Positions 8,853 to 16,675 of a DNA stretch of 64,000 bases are shown in pieces. The translations under genes and the position numbers were made by a program. Source of the DNA: DB1 sp049323655 (GTDB lineage Bacteria > Desulfobacterota > Desulfobulbia > Desulfobulbales > SURF-16); the NCBI GenBank assembly GCA_049323655.1, contig JBMONO010000019.1, positions 1 to 64,000 on the forward strand, read 5' to 3'. Positions within the stretch are counted from its first letter, which is position 1. The number at the start of each line of letters is the position of its first letter. The notes under the pieces were generated by a model. The model was not told the origin of the DNA, made no database searches, and saw only the letters and a program-made list of their open reading frames with translations.

Positions 8853-8867
8853 CGGGGGTCGCCCCCG
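8853..8867 (-). terminator. weak GC hairpin downstream of the receiver operon
   Basis: CGGGGG-TCG-CCCCCG forms a 6-bp stem with no clear T tract. It lies about 85 bases past the stop of the receiver gene at 8951, so it could end that transcript. Weak evidence. Confidence 0.3.
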
Positions 8868-8950
8868 ACAGCATAACGGAGGGCCGTGGGCCTGCTGTTC
8901 CGGAGAGAGTATCATCCGGAGGAAGAGGATATGGTCCATGTTCGTCTTCA

Positions 8951-9376
8951 TCATGCTGCAGCACCTTCCGAAAGTTGCCCACTTACCCCGGTCTCCCCGG
9001 AGAGGGTCCGTTTCGTCTGGGCCGCCTCCTTGATCCGGGTCACGAGCAGGTCGATATCCACCGGCTTTTTGAAGTAATCGAACACCCCGATTTTTCTGGC
9101 CTCGGTTTCTTCCTCGTTGCTGCCGTGGCCGGTCTGGATGATGACCTGAATATGAGGGTAGAGCCTTCGCACCTGGCGCAGCACCTCCATGCCGTCGATG
9201 CCCGGCATCTTCAGATCGAGCACCATGACATCCGGTTCCTTTTCCCCGACATAGCCGATCGCCTGCTCGCCGCTGAATGCGGTCTGACTGGCGAGATTCC
9301 TCAACTGAAGAAGCTCTGAAATCGTCGTGACAAAGTCCTCCTCATCATCTACAAGCAATATTCTGATGTCTTCCAT
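8951..9376 (-). CDS. single-domain (CheY-like) response regulator
   Basis: A receiver domain of about 115 residues plus a short low-complexity tail, with no DNA-binding output domain. Acidic pair at D10/D11, phospho-acceptor D54 in VMVLDLKMPGIDG, T82 in IIQTGHGS and K104 in FKKP are all present, so it should be phosphorylatable. The ATG at 9376 follows AAGGAG. It is the last gene of a three-gene minus-strand unit driven from the sigma-54 promoter at 10.33 kb. Its TGHGS loop closely matches the receiver at 14.1 kb, so the two may share the nearby sensor kinase. Confidence 0.9.
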   Translation of the reverse strand: MEDIRILLVDDEEDFVTTISELLQLRNLASQTAFSGEQAIGYVGEKEPDVMVLDLKMPGIDGMEVLRQVRRLYPHIQVIIQTGHGSNEEETEARKIGVFDYFKKPVDIDLLVTRIKEAAQTKRTLSGETGVSGQLSEGAAA

Positions 9377-9417
9377 GGCTTCTCCTTGCAAATATCGTCA
9401 GCGACATTTGTCCTGCG

Positions 9418-9939
9418 TTATTGGCCGCTGCCGTCATCGCTTTCATTCTCTTTCCGATCAGCCTCCAGCATGCGGATGGCGGTATCAAACTCACCGGCCT
9501 GGGCAAAGGTGGCAGCCGACATGGCATTGCTGAAAGACCGAAAAATATTTTTCCTGGCCGCTTTTTTGGCGCTTGCCGCTCGGATACGGGCCTCTGTCAC
9601 CTTCGCCGCCAGCGCCTCGGTATCGAGCGGCACGGTGATTTCATCAGAGGCCCCGGCCCGCATGCCCTCAACCGCAATCCAGATGTTGTAGGGCCGATTG
9701 ATGAGCAGAACTTCCGTTTCCGGCGCTGCATGCTTGATGGCGCGCAGCACGTTCAGGGCTTTTTCGTAGTGATTGCGGATATCGAGGAGCACGACACCGA
9801 TTGAGCAATCAGCAAGATGGGTAAGAATGTCTCTGCCATCCTCGCTTGATCTCGTCGGAATTCCCTTGATTTTCAACGTTCTGCTGATGATCTCCGCAAA
9901 GCTTTCGTCCGGTGTTTCGATAAACACGGCTGAGTCCAT
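9418..9939 (-). CDS. degenerate receiver (pseudo-receiver) with C-terminal helical motif
   Basis: About 173 residues. The first 120 have a receiver fold pattern and keep an aspartate in the acceptor position (D53, VVLLDIRN). The conserved Thr is replaced by Asn (N81, LLINRP), the conserved Lys by Val (V103, EITVPLD), and the N-terminal acidic pair is not intact. Phosphotransfer signalling is therefore doubtful. The C-terminal 40 residues carry FAQAGEFDTAIRML, matching YAEAGEWETAREMI in the neighbouring small protein. The start at 9939 follows GGGAGGAG. Middle gene of the sigma-54 operon. Confidence 0.75.
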   Translation of the reverse strand: MDSAVFIETPDESFAEIISRTLKIKGIPTRSSEDGRDILTHLADCSIGVVLLDIRNHYEKALNVLRAIKHAAPETEVLLINRPYNIWIAVEGMRAGASDEITVPLDTEALAAKVTEARIRAASAKKAARKNIFRSFSNAMSAATFAQAGEFDTAIRMLEADRKENESDDGSGQ

Positions 9940-9955
9940 GATCTCCTCCCGGCTG

Positions 9956-10264
9956 TCAGCGATTGCCATCAACAGCCAGGACGCCATAGGTCATCCTGAT
10001 TCCCCTCAGCCCCACCTTTTCCATAAAATCATTGCGTTGCTGCGATTGCCCTACCTGACCATCGAGGATGCGCAGGGCCTCTTCCGGCATTCCCTCTTCC
10101 GCAAATGCCGCCGCCATGTATGTTGTGGTAAACGACGATATTTCTCTGCTCTCCAGAGTATCGGGAATCATCTCCCGGGCGGTCTCCCACTCACCGGCCT
10201 CCGCGTAGGTGACGGCGCTTGTCCAGCTCTTGTGCTCCGTTGCTTCTGTTTTTTTTTGCGTCAT
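9956..10264 (-). CDS. small helical TPR-like protein
   Basis: A 102-residue, probably cytoplasmic, all-helical protein. Two helical-hairpin units can be seen, SAVTYAEAGEWETAREMI and MAAAFAEEGMPEEALRIL, spaced like tetratricopeptide repeats. A good ribosome binding site (AAGGAG) precedes the ATG. It is the first gene behind the sigma-54 promoter and is followed after 16 bases by the degenerate receiver, with which it shares the AGE(W/F)xTAxxM motif. No function is known to me; a protein-protein adaptor is the simplest idea. Confidence 0.7.
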   Translation of the reverse strand: MTQKKTEATEHKSWTSAVTYAEAGEWETAREMIPDTLESREISSFTTTYMAAAFAEEGMPEEALRILDGQVGQSQQRNDFMEKVGLRGIRMTYGVLAVDGNR

Positions 10265-10323
10265 GGGCAGTCTCCTTGGATGTCATTCGTTGGCGGCGCC
10301 TCTCTCATGTCATCCACCTCCAT

Positions 10324-10339
10324 AGCAACCGTCATGCCA
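10324..10339 (-). promoter_or_regulatory. sigma-54 promoter for the 8.9-10.3 kb operon
   Basis: On the minus strand the sequence TGGCATGACGGTTGCT matches the sigma-54 consensus TGGCACG-N4-TTGCW with a single mismatch, and keeps the essential GG (-24) and GC (-12) at correct spacing. Transcription should start near 10312, about 48 bases before the first gene. A sigma-54 activator gene lies divergently 250 bases away. Nearby ACAGG(A/T)C(A)-like repeats at about 10405-10430 and 10541-10562 could be its upstream binding sites (inference). Confidence 0.85.
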
Positions 10340-10508
10340 CAATAAAAAATCAAATAATATCGAATAATTATAAAGAACACGCCTTCCGCCCTCTTCTCAA
10401 CACAGGACATAACAGAACAAAACAGGTCACAAAATTACAAAAAAAAGCGACCGCAGTCGCTCCTCATATGCGCATTCATTGCCGGCACGGGAAAAAATGG
10501 GATTTGTA

Positions 10509-10537
10509 TTGACAGGGAGCCAAGGAGGATGTAAAGA
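10509..10537 (+). promoter_or_regulatory. candidate sigma-70 promoter for the sigma-54 activator gene
   Basis: A perfect TTGACA -35 element is followed after 17 bases by TAAAGA, a poor -10. It would start transcription about 30 bases before the ATG at 10574. The same 309-base gap also holds the divergent sigma-54 promoter and a small hairpin (AGCGAC-CGCA-GTCGCT at 10446-10461) preceded by an A tract. Confidence 0.4.
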
Positions 10538-10573
10538 CAAAACAGGACAATACAGATCAACAGGAACCTGACC

Positions 10574-12004
10574 ATGCACCAGTTCGCGCCATCACCTGAC
10601 GACACAGGGGTTCAAACACTGATCAACGGTATCCCCCATGGTATTGCCATGGTTGACGAAAGCGGAATCGTCTTCGGAATCAATCACTTTCTCGAAGCGC
10701 TGACCGGCTATGGCAGCCACGCGGTGAAAGGACACGCTGTCGACCAGGTCATTCGCAGCAATCTCAGCCTGGGGCCGACTTTTTTCCAGAAAGCGCACCG
10801 AGACGGCGACAGGGTTTCCAGAGAAGGTGACATCATCAACGTCAACCGTAAAAAGGTGCCGGTTCGCGTCACCATCTCCCCACTCCACGGGGTGCCGGAA
10901 ATAGATAACGGTTTCCTGCTGGTGATCGAGGATATTTCCCTGCAGGGCGATTCGGGAAGCGGCCAGGAAGGAGTCTCCGGCAGCACCGGCCTGATCGGAT
11001 GCAGCAGCGCCATGCAGGATCTCTTCGACCTCCTGCCCATCCTGGCCCATTCCGACACCACCCTTCTCATCACCGGAGAAACCGGGACCGGCAAGGATCT
11101 GTTTGCAGAAACCATCCACAAGGCATCAAAACGGGCAAAATCGCCTTTTATCAAGGTTAACTGCGGCGCCCTGCCCGAGGCGCTGCTGGAGTCGGAACTA
11201 TTCGGTCATGTCAGGGGCGCTTTTACCGGAGCCCACGCGGAAAAACAGGGAATGTTCCGACTGGCCCAGGGCGGCACCATCTTTCTCACCGAGATCGGCG
11301 ACCTGCCCCTCCCCCTCCAGGTCAAGCTGCTCACGGTGCTTGATGACCGTGAATTTTTTCCGGTCGGTGGCTCCAAGAAGATAAAGGTGGACGTGCGCAT
11401 CATTACCGGCACCCATCGCGATTTGCCGCAACTGATTCGCGAGGGCCGGTTCCGCGAGGATCTCTATTTTCGCCTGAACGTCCTGCGAGCCCATATGCCG
11501 GCCCTGCGGGAACGGGATGATGACGTTAAATTGCTGCTGGAATTCTTCCTGCGCCAGCTCTGCAAGAATCTGGACAAAAAAATCACCGGATTCGACCGTG
11601 AGACGGAAACCCTGCTCCATCACTACCACTATCCCGGCAATGTCCGTGAGCTGCGCAACATTATCGAATATGCCGTCAACCTCTGCCAGGGCCAGACAAT
11701 CCAAGCGTCCCACCTGCCCGGCTATCTGCTGGAAAGCATGAAACCACGGCCGGAGAACGAAACAAAAAAAGAAACAACTCGACCACCGGAAGGGGTGAGC
11801 ATCCACAACGAAGAGAAGGGGGACGGCATACTTTCCAAAAGAAGCAGCCGTAAAACCGAGGCGGTCAGCTGGTCAGAGTTTGAGAAACGGAAAATTTTCG
11901 AAACCCTGGTAAAGACAAGCGGCAACCGGACACAGGCCGCCAAAATGCTGGGCTGGTGGCGCAGCAAGCTGCTGCGCAAGATAAAACTGTATGGACTCGA
12001 GTAA
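10574..12004 (+). CDS. sigma-54-dependent activator with PAS sensor domain
   Basis: A 476-residue enhancer-binding protein with three parts: an N-terminal PAS domain (about 10-120), a AAA+ domain (about 140-370) and a C-terminal Fis-type helix-turn-helix (about 445-476, GNRTQAAKMLG). Walker A is GETGTGKD (168-175), and the sigma-54 contact loop GAFTGA is intact (215-220). The Walker B motif reads TIFLTEIGD instead of the usual FLDEIGD, so the metal-binding Asp is Thr239. The second recognition helix (WWRSKLLRKIKLYGLE) is also unusual. There is no receiver domain, so the PAS domain probably senses a small ligand or redox state. It lies divergently from a sigma-54 operon and upstream of a NifX-like gene and a kinase. 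Confidence 0.92.
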   Translation: MHQFAPSPDDTGVQTLINGIPHGIAMVDESGIVFGINHFLEALTGYGSHAVKGHAVDQVIRSNLSLGPTFFQKAHRDGDRVSREGDIINVNRKKVPVRVTISPLHGVPEIDNGFLLVIEDISLQGDSGSGQEGVSGSTGLIGCSSAMQDLFDLLPILAHSDTTLLITGETGTGKDLFAETIHKASKRAKSPFIKVNCGALPEALLESELFGHVRGAFTGAHAEKQGMFRLAQGGTIFLTEIGDLPLPLQVKLLTVLDDREFFPVGGSKKIKVDVRIITGTHRDLPQLIREGRFREDLYFRLNVLRAHMPALRERDDDVKLLLEFFLRQLCKNLDKKITGFDRETETLLHHYHYPGNVRELRNIIEYAVNLCQGQTIQASHLPGYLLESMKPRPENETKKETTRPPEGVSIHNEEKGDGILSKRSSRKTEAVSWSEFEKRKIFETLVKTSGNRTQAAKMLGWWRSKLLRKIKLYGLE

Positions 12005-12014
12005 GGGGAAAGAA

Positions 12015-12374
12015 ATGAAGATCCTGCTGACGCTGCTGGAGGAACAGATCGCCCCCCGCTTTGACTGCTCCACCAAGGTGCTCATTGCCGATACGGAAAA
12101 AGGATTGACCGCTGATACCTGCAAAACATTCGTCCTGCCCGGTCCCTCTGCCGATGAACTCTGTACCCTGATCCTCAAGGAAAATATCGACGTCGTCGTC
12201 TGCGGCGGCATCGAAGATACCCATTACCAATACCTGCGGTGGAAAAAGATCACGGTGCTCGACAGGGTTATCGCCTCAGCACCGGATGCCTTGCGGGAGG
12301 CGGCGTCCGGCAAGCTGGTCAGCGGGGCAGTGCTCGACAATGCGCCGGCCGGACGGACGGAGAAAAAACAATGA
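12015..12374 (+). CDS. NifX/NifB-type dinitrogenase iron-molybdenum cofactor family protein
   Basis: A 119-residue single-domain protein with the NifB/NifX-like fold: MKILLTLLEEQIAPRFD at the start and a central ENIDVVVCGGI strand-loop. Family members bind Fe-S or Mo-Fe-S clusters and their precursors. The ATG at 12015 is chosen because GGGGAAAGAA precedes it; an upstream in-frame ATG lacks a site. It lies 10 bases after the activator stop, and its stop overlaps the kinase start by four bases (ATGA). There are no nitrogenase genes nearby, so a cluster-sensing or cluster-carrier role in signalling is more likely than nitrogen fixation (inference). Confidence 0.85.
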   Translation: MKILLTLLEEQIAPRFDCSTKVLIADTEKGLTADTCKTFVLPGPSADELCTLILKENIDVVVCGGIEDTHYQYLRWKKITVLDRVIASAPDALREAASGKLVSGAVLDNAPAGRTEKKQ

Positions 12375-14101
12375 GCAGAAAATGGGCCTGCGCCGACAAT
12401 ATCAAAAAATATCTTCTTTTCTCCAGAATCAATGACCTCAACCTGCCGGCCCGGGAACGATACCAGTGCCTGCGCCGCAGCCTTCTGCTCATCATGCTCT
12501 CCGTCGCCATGGCGCCGGTGCTGTTTACCGCGGCCCTCAGTTTTCACCAGTATCGCCAGCTTCTCAAAGAGGATACCGCGAGCAATGCCCGCTGGAGCAC
12601 GATCAGCGCCAAACAGAATATCGAAACCTTTCTTGAACGGTTGCAGTTATCCATCTCTTTCATCGCCGAAGCGTACGATTACGATTACCTGACCAAACAG
12701 GAACGACTTGACGAAGTCCTCGAATCACTCAAACAGAAACACTGGGGGATTGTCGATCTCAGCGTCATCGGACCGGAGGGCGTGCAACGCAGCTATGCCG
12801 GCCCCTTCAACCTGGTCGGCAAGGTCTATGGCGACAGCCTGTGGTACAATAAAACCCTGGCGCAGAAGAGCCATATCAGCGAGGTTTTCATGGGGTTTCG
12901 CAGCGTCCCCCACTTCGTTGTCGCGATCAGCCGGAAAATGCCCAACAAGGGGCAGGGAAACTGGGTCCTGCGGGCAAGCGTCGACAAGGAAACCCTGGAT
13001 CGTTTTGTCGCGGCAATCAACTCGGAAATCGTCATCGACGCATTTTTGGTCAACCGGGAGGGAATACCGCAAAGCTCGTCTCAATTCTACAGTTCAAAAA
13101 ACGGCAACAAAATCAACCTGCCAGATATCGGCTCGCCGAACAACATCATTCTGACCCGCGAATTGCGGGGCAACAAAGAGGTTCTCCGCGCCTACTGCCA
13201 GATCAAGGATACCCCCTGGATTCTGATCATGGATTACCCCAGGTACTGGGACAAAATATCCTGGGCGGATTTCAAACGTCAGATCTTCATCACCCTTATC
13301 TCCTGCACCTTTATCATTATTTTCGTGGTGGTGCGAATCGCCTCCTTCCTGGCTGACGCCATTCGCAGATCAGACGAGGCGCGTGAATCACTCATCGCCC
13401 AGACCGAGCATACCGACCGGCTGGCCTCCATCGGCCGGCTCGCCGCCGGCGTGGCCCACGAGATCAACAACCCGCTCGCCATTATCGGCGCCAAGACCCA
13501 GCTTATGCAGGACCTGCTGACGCAGGAGAAAAATTTCAGCCAGCGGGACAAATTCCTCGCCCAGCTCGATGCGATGAGAAATGCGGTAAATCGCAGCCAG
13601 ACCATCACCCATCGACTACTCGGCTTTGCCAGGCGAATGGAAGCCCGCCGAGAACCGGTCAATATCAACGAGGTGATCGCCGAGGTGATCAGCTTTCTGG
13701 AACGCGAAGCCCGCTACCAGAACATTCGAATAGAACAGGACCTGCAATTTGACCTGCCGTCTATCAGCAGCGACCACGGTCAATTGCAGCAGATATTGTT
13801 CAATATCATCAACAACGCCATTGACGCGGCCGGCAAAAACGGCAAAATAGTAATCCGAACCAGACAGCACAACGGCGATTCGGTCCAGATCGACATCGTC
13901 GACAACGGACCCGGCATGTCGCCGGAGGTGCAGAAAAAAATCTTCGACCCCTTCTTCACCACCAAAAACGACAAAAGCAAGCAGGGGACCGGTCTGGGAC
14001 TTTCCATCACCTATGGCCTGGTCAAAAAACTCAAGGGAGAAATCGAGGTGCAGAGTGAACAGGGCGTCGGCACCATCTTCACCCTGACCTTCTCCCTGTG
14101 A
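12371..14101 (+). CDS. membrane sensor histidine kinase with extracytoplasmic sensor domain
   Basis: About 576 residues. Membrane span 1 is at about 37-57, then an extracytoplasmic region of about 245 residues with the look of a double Cache domain, then span 2 at about 304-330. The cytoplasmic core is the H-box LAAGVAHEINNPLAIIG (His about 363), N-box FNIINNAIDAAGKNG (about 480), DNGPGMSPEVQKKIFDPFF, and GTGLGLSITYGLVKKLKGEI. This is the NtrB-like HATPase type. It overlaps the NifX-like gene by four bases and the downstream receiver start by four bases if GTG is used, so the three proteins are translationally coupled. Confidence 0.93.
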   Translation: MSRKWACADNIKKYLLFSRINDLNLPARERYQCLRRSLLLIMLSVAMAPVLFTAALSFHQYRQLLKEDTASNARWSTISAKQNIETFLERLQLSISFIAEAYDYDYLTKQERLDEVLESLKQKHWGIVDLSVIGPEGVQRSYAGPFNLVGKVYGDSLWYNKTLAQKSHISEVFMGFRSVPHFVVAISRKMPNKGQGNWVLRASVDKETLDRFVAAINSEIVIDAFLVNREGIPQSSSQFYSSKNGNKINLPDIGSPNNIILTRELRGNKEVLRAYCQIKDTPWILIMDYPRYWDKISWADFKRQIFITLISCTFIIIFVVVRIASFLADAIRRSDEARESLIAQTEHTDRLASIGRLAAGVAHEINNPLAIIGAKTQLMQDLLTQEKNFSQRDKFLAQLDAMRNAVNRSQTITHRLLGFARRMEARREPVNINEVIAEVISFLEREARYQNIRIEQDLQFDLPSISSDHGQLQQILFNIINNAIDAAGKNGKIVIRTRQHNGDSVQIDIVDNGPGMSPEVQKKIFDPFFTTKNDKSKQGTGLGLSITYGLVKKLKGEIEVQSEQGVGTIFTLTFSL

Positions 14102-14508
14102 ACAGCGGACGCAAAATCATGCCAGCGAAAAAGATCCGGGTGCTCATTGTTGACGACGAGGCCGATTTTGCCGAAACCATCGTGGAATGCCTGGCCCTGC
14201 GGGGCTTCCAGGCCAGAGCGGTTGCCGGGGCAAGCGATGCCATGACGGTGATGACGAGCGGCAACTGGCGGCCGGACGTGGTGGTGCTCGATCTGAAGAT
14301 GCCGGAGGTCAATGGCCTGGAAACCCTGCGCCTGATAAAACAGCACGATCCGGCCATCCAGGTCATCATGGCCACGGGCCATGGTTCGACGTCGGAGGGT
14401 ATCGAGGGAATGCGAAACGGCCTCTACGACTATCTGCTGAAGCCGGTGGAGGTCAACGATCTGGCGCGAATGATCACAGAGGCGGTCCAACAACTTCACA
14501 AACCATGA
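14098..14508 (+). CDS. single-domain response regulator, partner of the upstream kinase
   Basis: A stand-alone receiver of about 130 residues. The acidic pair is in VLIVDDEADF, the phospho-acceptor Asp in VVVLDLKMPEVNG, Thr in IMATGHGS and Lys in LLKPVEV. No output domain is present. I give the GTG at 14098, which overlaps the kinase stop (GTGA); ATG at 14119 is a credible alternative and starts right before KKIRVLIVDDE. Neither has a strong ribosome binding site. It is closely similar in its loop sequences to the receiver at 8951. Confidence 0.9.
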   Translation: MNSGRKIMPAKKIRVLIVDDEADFAETIVECLALRGFQARAVAGASDAMTVMTSGNWRPDVVVLDLKMPEVNGLETLRLIKQHDPAIQVIMATGHGSTSEGIEGMRNGLYDYLLKPVEVNDLARMITEAVQQLHKP

Positions 14509-14534
14509 AGGGCAAGGGAATCAGCAGAACATCC

Positions 14535-14909
14535 TTACCCGGCGCTGCCATCGAGCCATCTCCTTCTGCCGAGACCTGCCACCGGCAGCAGAGGCGGCAG
14601 GAGCCAGCCGAGGTTCCACCACCTGAGCCCGCCCGCCTCTAGACCGCCGTAAGCCCAGATGGCCCAGACGACTGACAGGAAAAACATCACAAGCGGAAAA
14701 AGCATAAGTCTCCAGTAAGGCGTTGCCGGAAAACGCCAGGGCGCAAAAAAGACGATACCGGCAACCGCGGCGGCGGTCAGCGCCAGTCCGGCCAGCCCCG
14801 GCCCGCTTTTTCCCTGAACAAGAAAGACGACAGCCAGTACAAGAACCCACAAAAATCCCCCGAGCCAACCAACGGTCCAGCCGATTTTTTCTCCTCTTCT
14901 TGCGGTCAC
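14535..14909 (-). CDS. small polytopic membrane protein, unknown function
   Basis: A 124-residue protein with four likely spans and a Trp-rich C-terminal half (WAIWAYGG, RWWNLGW). The start is a GTG at 14909 preceded by GGAGGAAAGAAG; the longer upstream reading frame runs through repeat sequence and is not credible. It converges with the receiver gene 26 bases away. I recognise no family. The upstream region is a degraded palindromic repeat, so its promoter is unclear. Confidence 0.6.
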   Translation of the reverse strand: MTARRGEKIGWTVGWLGGFLWVLVLAVVFLVQGKSGPGLAGLALTAAAVAGIVFFAPWRFPATPYWRLMLFPLVMFFLSVVWAIWAYGGLEAGGLRWWNLGWLLPPLLPVAGLGRRRWLDGSAG

Positions 14910-14927
14910 CTTCTTTCCTCCATCATC

Positions 14928-14982
14928 GTGGTGAAATTTTCGTTTTACGAAATCATCATATGTGACCAAATCGCAAAAAATC
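14928..14982. repeat. partial copy of the CACAGAG-type palindromic repeat
   Basis: GTGGTGAAATTTTCGTTTTA followed by CGAAATCATCATATG and TCGCAAAAAATC aligns closely with the arm at 48.86-48.92 kb (TGTGGTGAAATTGTAATTTT then ACGAAATCATCATAATTG and TCGCAAAAATCG). The opposite arm is missing. Confidence 0.6.
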
Positions 14983-14993
14983 TCTTTAGCCTC

Positions 14994-15207
14994 ACAGCGA
15001 AATGTGCTGCTGCGGGTGATAGCGGATGGGCTGCGCAAAGGGGGTGCCGACACTGAAAAGGCTGGCGGACGAGTTCTTACAGGAATAACCCAACAAAGCA
15101 ATGAAGAGACAAAACAGAGAAAAAAAGGATAGCGTTGTCACCCGCTATCCTTCGATTTTCCTGGCGGGGCCAACGAGACTCGAACTCGCGACCTCCGGCG
15201 TGACAGG
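14994..15207. repeat. left copy of 214-bp direct repeat, including a truncated tRNA-Asp 3' half
   Basis: This block repeats at 16676-16889, same length and roughly 93% identical by eye. It contains a copy of the tRNA terminator hairpin (15127-15150) and a 46-base remnant of the tRNA-Asp 3' half (15162-15207) that stops inside the anticodon loop. Past 15207 the sequence diverges into AT-rich DNA. The arrangement looks like the far attachment site of an element that integrated at the tRNA-Asp anticodon loop, or an unequal duplication. Confidence 0.85.
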
Positions 15208-15316
15208 TTGTTTTCTAGCGCAAATTCTCCATAATTACAGGCAATTACAAACAATCAAAAAATGTTTTGAGCCACGAAAAGCCACCATTTTTTTTCTTAT
15301 CCAGTGGTCGGCAACA

Positions 15317-15529
15317 CTATTTTATAACTTCCGCAAGCTGCATATCGTTACGAAGAATCTGATTGACGATAGAGGAAACATCTGTCTTTCTTTTTTTGGC
15401 AATACCCTGGACAAATGATAATATTTCATCATCAAGATACACGGGCAAATTTAATTTTGCGTCTTTGGTGAAAAATTTACCGCGTTCCCCTTTAGAAAAA
15501 TCATATTCTTTTCTCATATCATTCACCAT
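15317..15529 (-). CDS. brnA: BrnA-type antitoxin
   Basis: A 70-residue protein with the typical BrnA opening (KEYDFSKGERGKFF) followed by a ribbon-helix-helix-like C-terminal region (LPVYLDDEILSFVQGIAKKR). BrnA binds and neutralises BrnT and represses the shared promoter. It overlaps the 3' end of the toxin gene by 11 bases, the usual brnT-brnA order. The start could also be the ATG at 15517. The region is clearly more AT-rich than its surroundings, consistent with acquisition. Confidence 0.82.
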   Translation of the reverse strand: MVNDMRKEYDFSKGERGKFFTKDAKLNLPVYLDDEILSFVQGIAKKRKTDVSSIVNQILRNDMQLAEVIK

Positions 15530-15806
15530 ATTGTTTTCTCTCTATTTTCGTCGCCTTTCTGCATGAAAAAATACGAATAATTGCCGTCCCGTTTTCAGTT
15601 GTGAATGTATGGCATGTGACCAGCAATTTCCCTTTATGTGAAATACCTAATGTGATCCACCTGTGCTCTGTTTCACTATGGTCAGGGTCATATATTGTTA
15701 CCGCCAAAGGATCAAGAAAGACAGAGGTTGCCTCTTCAAAGCTAACACCATGTTTTTCCTTATTTATTCTCTCTTTATTTGGGTCCCATTCAAAATTGTA
15801 CTTCAT
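15519..15806 (-). CDS. brnT: BrnT-type ribonuclease toxin
   Basis: A 95-residue protein matching the BrnT family: FEWDPNKERINKEKHGVSFE at the N-terminus, SETEHRWITLGIS in the middle, and the closing IRIFSCRKATKIERKQY with the conserved Arg/Lys cluster. BrnT is a RelE-fold ribonuclease. The coding sequence appears intact. There is no strong ribosome binding site before the ATG at 15806; the promoter is presumably in the AT-rich 15807-15990 stretch, where I see nothing else. Confidence 0.85.
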   Translation of the reverse strand: MKYNFEWDPNKERINKEKHGVSFEEATSVFLDPLAVTIYDPDHSETEHRWITLGISHKGKLLVTCHTFTTENGTAIIRIFSCRKATKIERKQYGE

Positions 15807-15991
15807 GCTTTTAATTTATAATCAAAATGGAGAATAATCAACTTCTCTTCACAAACAACCTGTTATCACATTGTGAGACAATTCGACATCCAGCGGATTA
15901 CACTTCTCTTTGTGTTGATCTGAAATAGATGTTTGGTGAGAAAAGCCATTCCCAGGAGTCCATGAAAATTCTTTTCTCCCTTCACGTAATG

Positions 15992-16440
15992 TCAGCGCCG
16001 AGTAAACAGCTCCCAGGCTGAGGGGTTGACCGCAATCAAGGCACGGTCGATGTATTGCGGCAGCAGCGCCCGGAAGTCCTCTTCGTTTGTTGCCAGCGGC
16101 AGCCGCTCGAAGACGTGGCGCAGGTACCAGTAGGGTTCGAGCTTGTTGGCCCTGGCTGTCTCAATCAGGCTATAGAGGGCAGCACGGGCGCCGGCTGCAT
16201 TGCCGGAAAACAGCCAGTTCTTCCTGCCGACCACAAAGGGACGACGGATGGCTCGTCAAACAGCATCAGCAGCGGGCTTTTTCCCGGCGGCAGACATTCC
16301 GATTTGCGGCCATAGAGCTGGGCGGCGAGCCAGGCGCAGCTGTTCCCGCAGGAAGTCGTTTTCCTTCTCGACCCGCTGCACCTGGCCATGCAGGACATCT
16401 ATCTGCCGCATCAGTTTATCCATGCGGATGGCATGCCATA
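15992..16440 (-). pseudogene. IS66-family transposase (tnpC), frameshifted and internally deleted
   Basis: The C-terminal part reads VGRKNWLFSGNAAGARAALY and continues LEPYWYLRHVFERLP, a hallmark of the IS66 transposase C-terminus. Upstream are N-terminal IS66 pieces: VEKENDFLREQLRLA in one frame and AQLYGRKSECLPPG in another. The whole catalytic centre is missing, so an internal deletion joins the two ends near 16230 and a frameshift lies near 16335. It cannot be functional. Confidence 0.85.
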
Positions 16441-16451
16441 TCCTGTTGATA

Positions 16452-16673
16452 TTACATTACAAAACAGGAGGAGTCCCCCGTTTTTTCTCGGAAAATCTGG
16501 CGATACCGTACCACTCCATGTCCCTGTTGACAAGGCTCCAGGCCATCCAGTAACCACCGCAGCAGGCGGCTATCCAGTTCGAGAACCTGCGCTCCACTCG
16601 CCGGCCAGCGGAACCGGTCCCGCTCCAGCCGTTTTTGCAACAGGCAAAAACCGTTGCGGTCCCAGTACAGCAC
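16452..16673 (-). pseudogene. IS66 orf2 (TnpB) C-terminal fragment
   Basis: About 73 residues including LYWDRNGFCLLQKRLERDRF and LDSRLLRWLLDGLEP, which match the C-terminal half of the IS66 accessory protein TnpB. The 5' end of the gene is cut at the start of the 214-bp direct repeat (16676). Same strand and order as the tnpC remnant, so both come from one decayed IS66 copy. Confidence 0.85.
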
Positions 16674-16675
16674 CT

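Noticed and set aside
10484..10500. Plus-strand GGCACGG as a second sigma-54 promoter for the activator gene
   Set aside because: The -12 GC element is absent at the correct spacing.
15992..16673. Active IS66 insertion sequence
   Set aside because: The transposase lacks its catalytic core, is frameshifted, and TnpB is truncated; no terminal inverted repeats could be paired.
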